A DNA stretch of 7,261 nucleotides from Pseudomonadota bacterium (lineage in GTDB: Bacteria; Pseudomonadota; Alphaproteobacteria; Rhizobiales; Xanthobacteraceae): NCBI GenBank assembly GCA_023432845.1, contig JAEZEY010000306.1:1-7261 (forward strand). The letters run 5' to 3'. A program made the position numbers and the translations under genes. Each line of letters opens with the position of its first letter. The first letter of the stretch is position 1. Below the pieces are notes generated by a model. The model was given only the letters and a program-made list of their open reading frames with translations, was not told the DNA's origin and searched no databases. Shown in pieces: positions 5,576 to 7,261 of this stretch.

Positions 5576-6194
5576 GTTTGACCGAATGCGAGAAGATATC
5601 TTCGTCTTCCCAGCCGGCGAGGTCGAGCTTCACACGTTCGGGCAGGAACCCGAAGCAGGCCTGCGCCAGCGCGGTGCGCCCTTCGCGCGCCAGCATGGCA
5701 TCGAGCTTGTCGCGCAACGCATGCAGATAAAGCACGTCGCTCGCCGCATAGGTCACCTGGGCGTCGGAGAGCTCCGATGCGCCCCAATCGGAGGATTGCT
5801 GCTGCTTGGACAGATCGACCCCGAGCAATTCGCGCGACAGATCCTTCAAACCGTGCTTGTCGGTGTAGGTGCGCACCAGCCGCGACGCGATCTTGGTGCA
5901 ATAGACCGGCTGCGCCATGACGCCGAAGGCGTTGAACATCACCCCGATGTCGAAGCGGCCGTAATGGAAGATCTTGAGGATCGCCGGGTCGGCCAGCAGT
6001 TTCTCGATGTTCGGCGCGTTCTTCTGCCCGGCCGCGATCTGCACCACGTCGGCGGAACCGTCGCCGGGCGACAGTTGCACGACGCAGAGCCTGTCGCGGT
6101 TGATGTCGAGCCCGAGCGTTTCGGTATCGATGGCCACGGCGCCCTTGTAGGCGTCGAGGTTGGGCAGGTCGCCGCGATGCAGTCGGACGGTCAT
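5568..6194 (-). CDS. rnd: Ribonuclease D family 3'-5' exonuclease, single-domain form
   Basis: This is a DEDDy-type 3'-5' exoribonuclease, a family that trims the 3' ends of tRNA precursors and other stable RNAs. In the 208-residue product all catalytic positions are present: Asp23 and Glu25 in AIDTET (Exo I), Asp82 in HYGRFDIGVM (Exo II), and Tyr149 and Asp153 in YAASDVLYL (Exo III). It lacks the C-terminal HRDC domains of the roughly 375-residue E. coli RNase D, so it is the short form common in alphaproteobacteria. The frame extends to a GTG at 6239, but I chose the ATG at 6194 because the family begins MT-x-RLHRGDLP and a candidate -10 box lies at 6243-6248, upstream of that GTG. It is 143 bp downstream of a tRNA gene and 143 bp upstream of lptC, both on the same strand. 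Confidence 0.92.
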   Translation of the reverse strand: MTVRLHRGDLPNLDAYKGAVAIDTETLGLDINRDRLCVVQLSPGDGSADVVQIAAGQKNAPNIEKLLADPAILKIFHYGRFDIGVMFNAFGVMAQPVYCTKIASRLVRTYTDKHGLKDLSRELLGVDLSKQQQSSDWGASELSDAQVTYAASDVLYLHALRDKLDAMLAREGRTALAQACFGFLPERVKLDLAGWEDEDIFSHSVKPG

Positions 6195-6242
6195 TCGCAA
6201 TTCCGGTTGTTCAGGCGCGGCGCGGAAACGGCCAGCCACTAA

Positions 6243-6248
6243 ATTCTA
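6243..6248 (-). promoter_or_regulatory. Candidate -10 element for rnd
   Basis: TAGAAT on the minus strand matches five of six bases of the -10 consensus and lies about 49 bases before the chosen rnd start, in a locally AT-rich patch. The best -35 at 18 bases is TTTCGT, a weak match. rnd might instead be read through from the tRNA gene upstream. Confidence 0.3.
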
Positions 6249-6336
6249 TCTTACGCCGGACAAACGACGAAAGAGCCGTATTTTCAAGCGCCAAATCCAG
6301 CAACTTGAGGCTCAAACCGTCAAAAATGCTTTGGAA

Positions 6337-6423
<87 letters not shown>

Positions 6424-6435
6424 AGGGGCCGGGGT

Positions 6436-6464
6436 CTAGTAAGGACCATGATCCGGCTTGTCAA
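6436..6464 (-). promoter_or_regulatory. Candidate promoter of the tRNA-Leu gene
   Basis: The minus strand has a perfect -35 TTGACA (6459-6464), a 17-base spacer, and TACTAG (6436-6441) as a poorer -10. Transcription would begin about six bases before the mature tRNA 5' end, a short leader that is plausible for a stable-RNA promoter. Confidence 0.55.
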
Positions 6465-6530
6465 TTGAGGGTTTCGGTGGCGCCTGCCGCCTTCGCGTGG
6501 CTCCCTTGCCAAGGCGCGCTTAAGGCAGGC

Positions 6531-6558
6531 TTGAAGCCACCCCCAGCCGGCCTATAAA
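6531..6558 (+). promoter_or_regulatory. Candidate promoter of the NDUFA9-like gene
   Basis: On the plus strand TTGAAG (6531-6536), a 16-base spacer and TATAAA (6553-6558) form a good sigma-70-type pair. It predicts a start near 6565 and a leader of about 40 bases. It is divergent from the tRNA promoter, with roughly 65 bases between the two -35 boxes. Confidence 0.55.
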
Positions 6559-6605
6559 GGCACAAAGCAAGCCGACTTTCCTCTTGTCCCGACGCGAGCG
6601 CTGAC

Positions 6606-7261
6606 ATGACCGCCAAGAGCAACGACGACACCCTGGTCACGATTTACGGCGGCTCGGGTTTTCTCGGGCGGCACCTCGTGCGGGCGCTGGCAAAACGCAA
6701 TTATCGTATCCGCGTCGCCGTCCGCCGCCCGGAGCTCGCCTTCCATCTGCAGCCGCTCGGCAAGGTTGGACAGATTCACGCCGTCCAGGCCAATATCCGG
6801 GACGCCCGCTCGGTTGAGGCGGCGGCGCAAGGCGCCTCAGTGCTGATCAACCTTGTGGGCATCCTCCAGGAAGGCGGCCGCCAGCGCTTCGACGCAGTTC
6901 ATGCCGAGGGCGCCCAACGAGTGGCGCTTGCCGCCAAGGCGCTGGGCGCGCGCATGATCCACCTCTCGGCGATCGGCGCCGACGAGAATTCGGCGGTCGG
7001 CTATGCCCGCTCCAAGGGCGCGGCCGAGCGTCTCGTCCTCGCGGCGCAGCCGGACGCCATCATTATGCGGCCGTCGATTCTGTTCGGGCCGGAAGACGAC
7101 TTCTTCAACCGCTTCGCGGCGCTGGCGCGCATGTCGCCGATGCTGCCGCTGATCGGCGGCGGCCAGACGAAATTCCAGCCGGTCTACGTCGGCGACGTGG
7201 CCGAGGCCGTGGCCGTCGCGACGACACGGGCTGACGCCGCGGGACGCACCTTCGAGCTGGG
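6606..7261 (+). CDS. NDUFA9-like NAD(P)-binding complex I-associated protein (partial, 3' end outside window)
   Basis: This is an atypical extended short-chain dehydrogenase/reductase of the NDUFA9 (complex I 39-kDa subunit) group. Only the first 218 residues are in the window and the frame is open to the right edge. The nucleotide-binding Rossmann motif GGSGFLG is at 15-21, after a beta strand LVTIY. Further features are VAVRRPE (38-44), NLVGILQE (82-89, typical of this subgroup), HLSAIGAD (119-126), the YxxxK pair Tyr133/Lys137 in GYARSKGAAE, IMRPSILFGPEDDFFNRF (153-170), and FQPVYVGDVAEAV (190-202). In alphaproteobacteria related to mitochondria such proteins are thought to accompany NADH:quinone oxidoreductase, probably in a structural or assembly role. 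A catalytic sugar-epimerase-like role cannot be excluded. The ATG at 6606 follows a candidate promoter; no strong ribosome binding site is visible. Confidence 0.88.
   Translation, partial: MTAKSNDDTLVTIYGGSGFLGRHLVRALAKRNYRIRVAVRRPELAFHLQPLGKVGQIHAVQANIRDARSVEAAAQGASVLINLVGILQEGGRQRFDAVHAEGAQRVALAAKALGARMIHLSAIGADENSAVGYARSKGAAERLVLAAQPDAIIMRPSILFGPEDDFFNRFAALARMSPMLPLIGGGQTKFQPVYVGDVAEAVAVATTRADAAGRTFEL

Noticed and set aside
5425..5901. Upstream extension of the lptC frame (about 159 codons) into rnd
   Set aside because: The translation is Arg/Ala/Cys-rich and out of frame with the clear RNase D catalytic domain. LptC-like sequence begins only after the ATG at 5424.
6300..6336. Intrinsic terminator after tRNA-Leu
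   Set aside because: There is a T5 run on the minus strand but no stem in front of it apart from the tRNA itself.
6552..6830. Minus-strand 92-codon open frame at the right end
   Set aside because: It overlaps the start of the NDUFA9-like gene, which has a clear Rossmann motif and promoter on the plus strand. The minus-strand product has no recognisable features.

Overview
The window is a stretch of core chromosome from an alphaproteobacterium, most likely Rhizobiales (Bradyrhizobium/Rhodopseudomonas/Pseudolabrys-like). The grounds are high GC, the gene order, and the protein styles: a short HRDC-less RNase D, an LptB with a Gln/Pro-rich N-terminal extension, and an NDUFA9-type NAD(P)-binding protein next to a tRNA-Leu. 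The taxonomic call is inference from remembered family features, not from a search.

Layout. Bases 1-90 hold a long imperfect inverted repeat resembling the intergenic palindromic repeats of Rhizobiales. From 109 to 6194 almost everything is on the minus strand, in transcription order from the right: rnd (RNase D), lptC, lptA, lptB, rpoN (sigma-54), hpf (ribosome hibernation factor) and ptsN (EIIA-Ntr). Upstream of rnd, also on the minus strand, is a tRNA-Leu(CAG) at 6337-6423. Divergent from it on the plus strand, the 5' part of an NDUFA9-like extended SDR gene starts at 6606 and runs off the right edge.

How the genes work together. LptC, LptA and LptB belong to the machine that carries lipopolysaccharide from the inner to the outer membrane: LptC is the inner-membrane anchor, LptA the periplasmic bridge and LptB the cytoplasmic ATPase. 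rpoN, hpf and ptsN are the usual sigma-54 neighbourhood, joining nitrogen/carbon phosphotransfer control and ribosome hibernation to envelope synthesis. lptC and lptA overlap by an ATGA junction. The other genes are separated by about 135-200 bp spacers containing hairpins and candidate promoters, so the cluster is probably read from several promoters.

I see no mobile element, CRISPR array, phage gene, defence system or other previously undescribed system. The points most worth checking are a short HPF that lacks the C-terminal domain usual in this group, low-complexity additions in LptB and LptA, the edge palindrome, and small repeats or hairpins around hpf and the rpoN stop.
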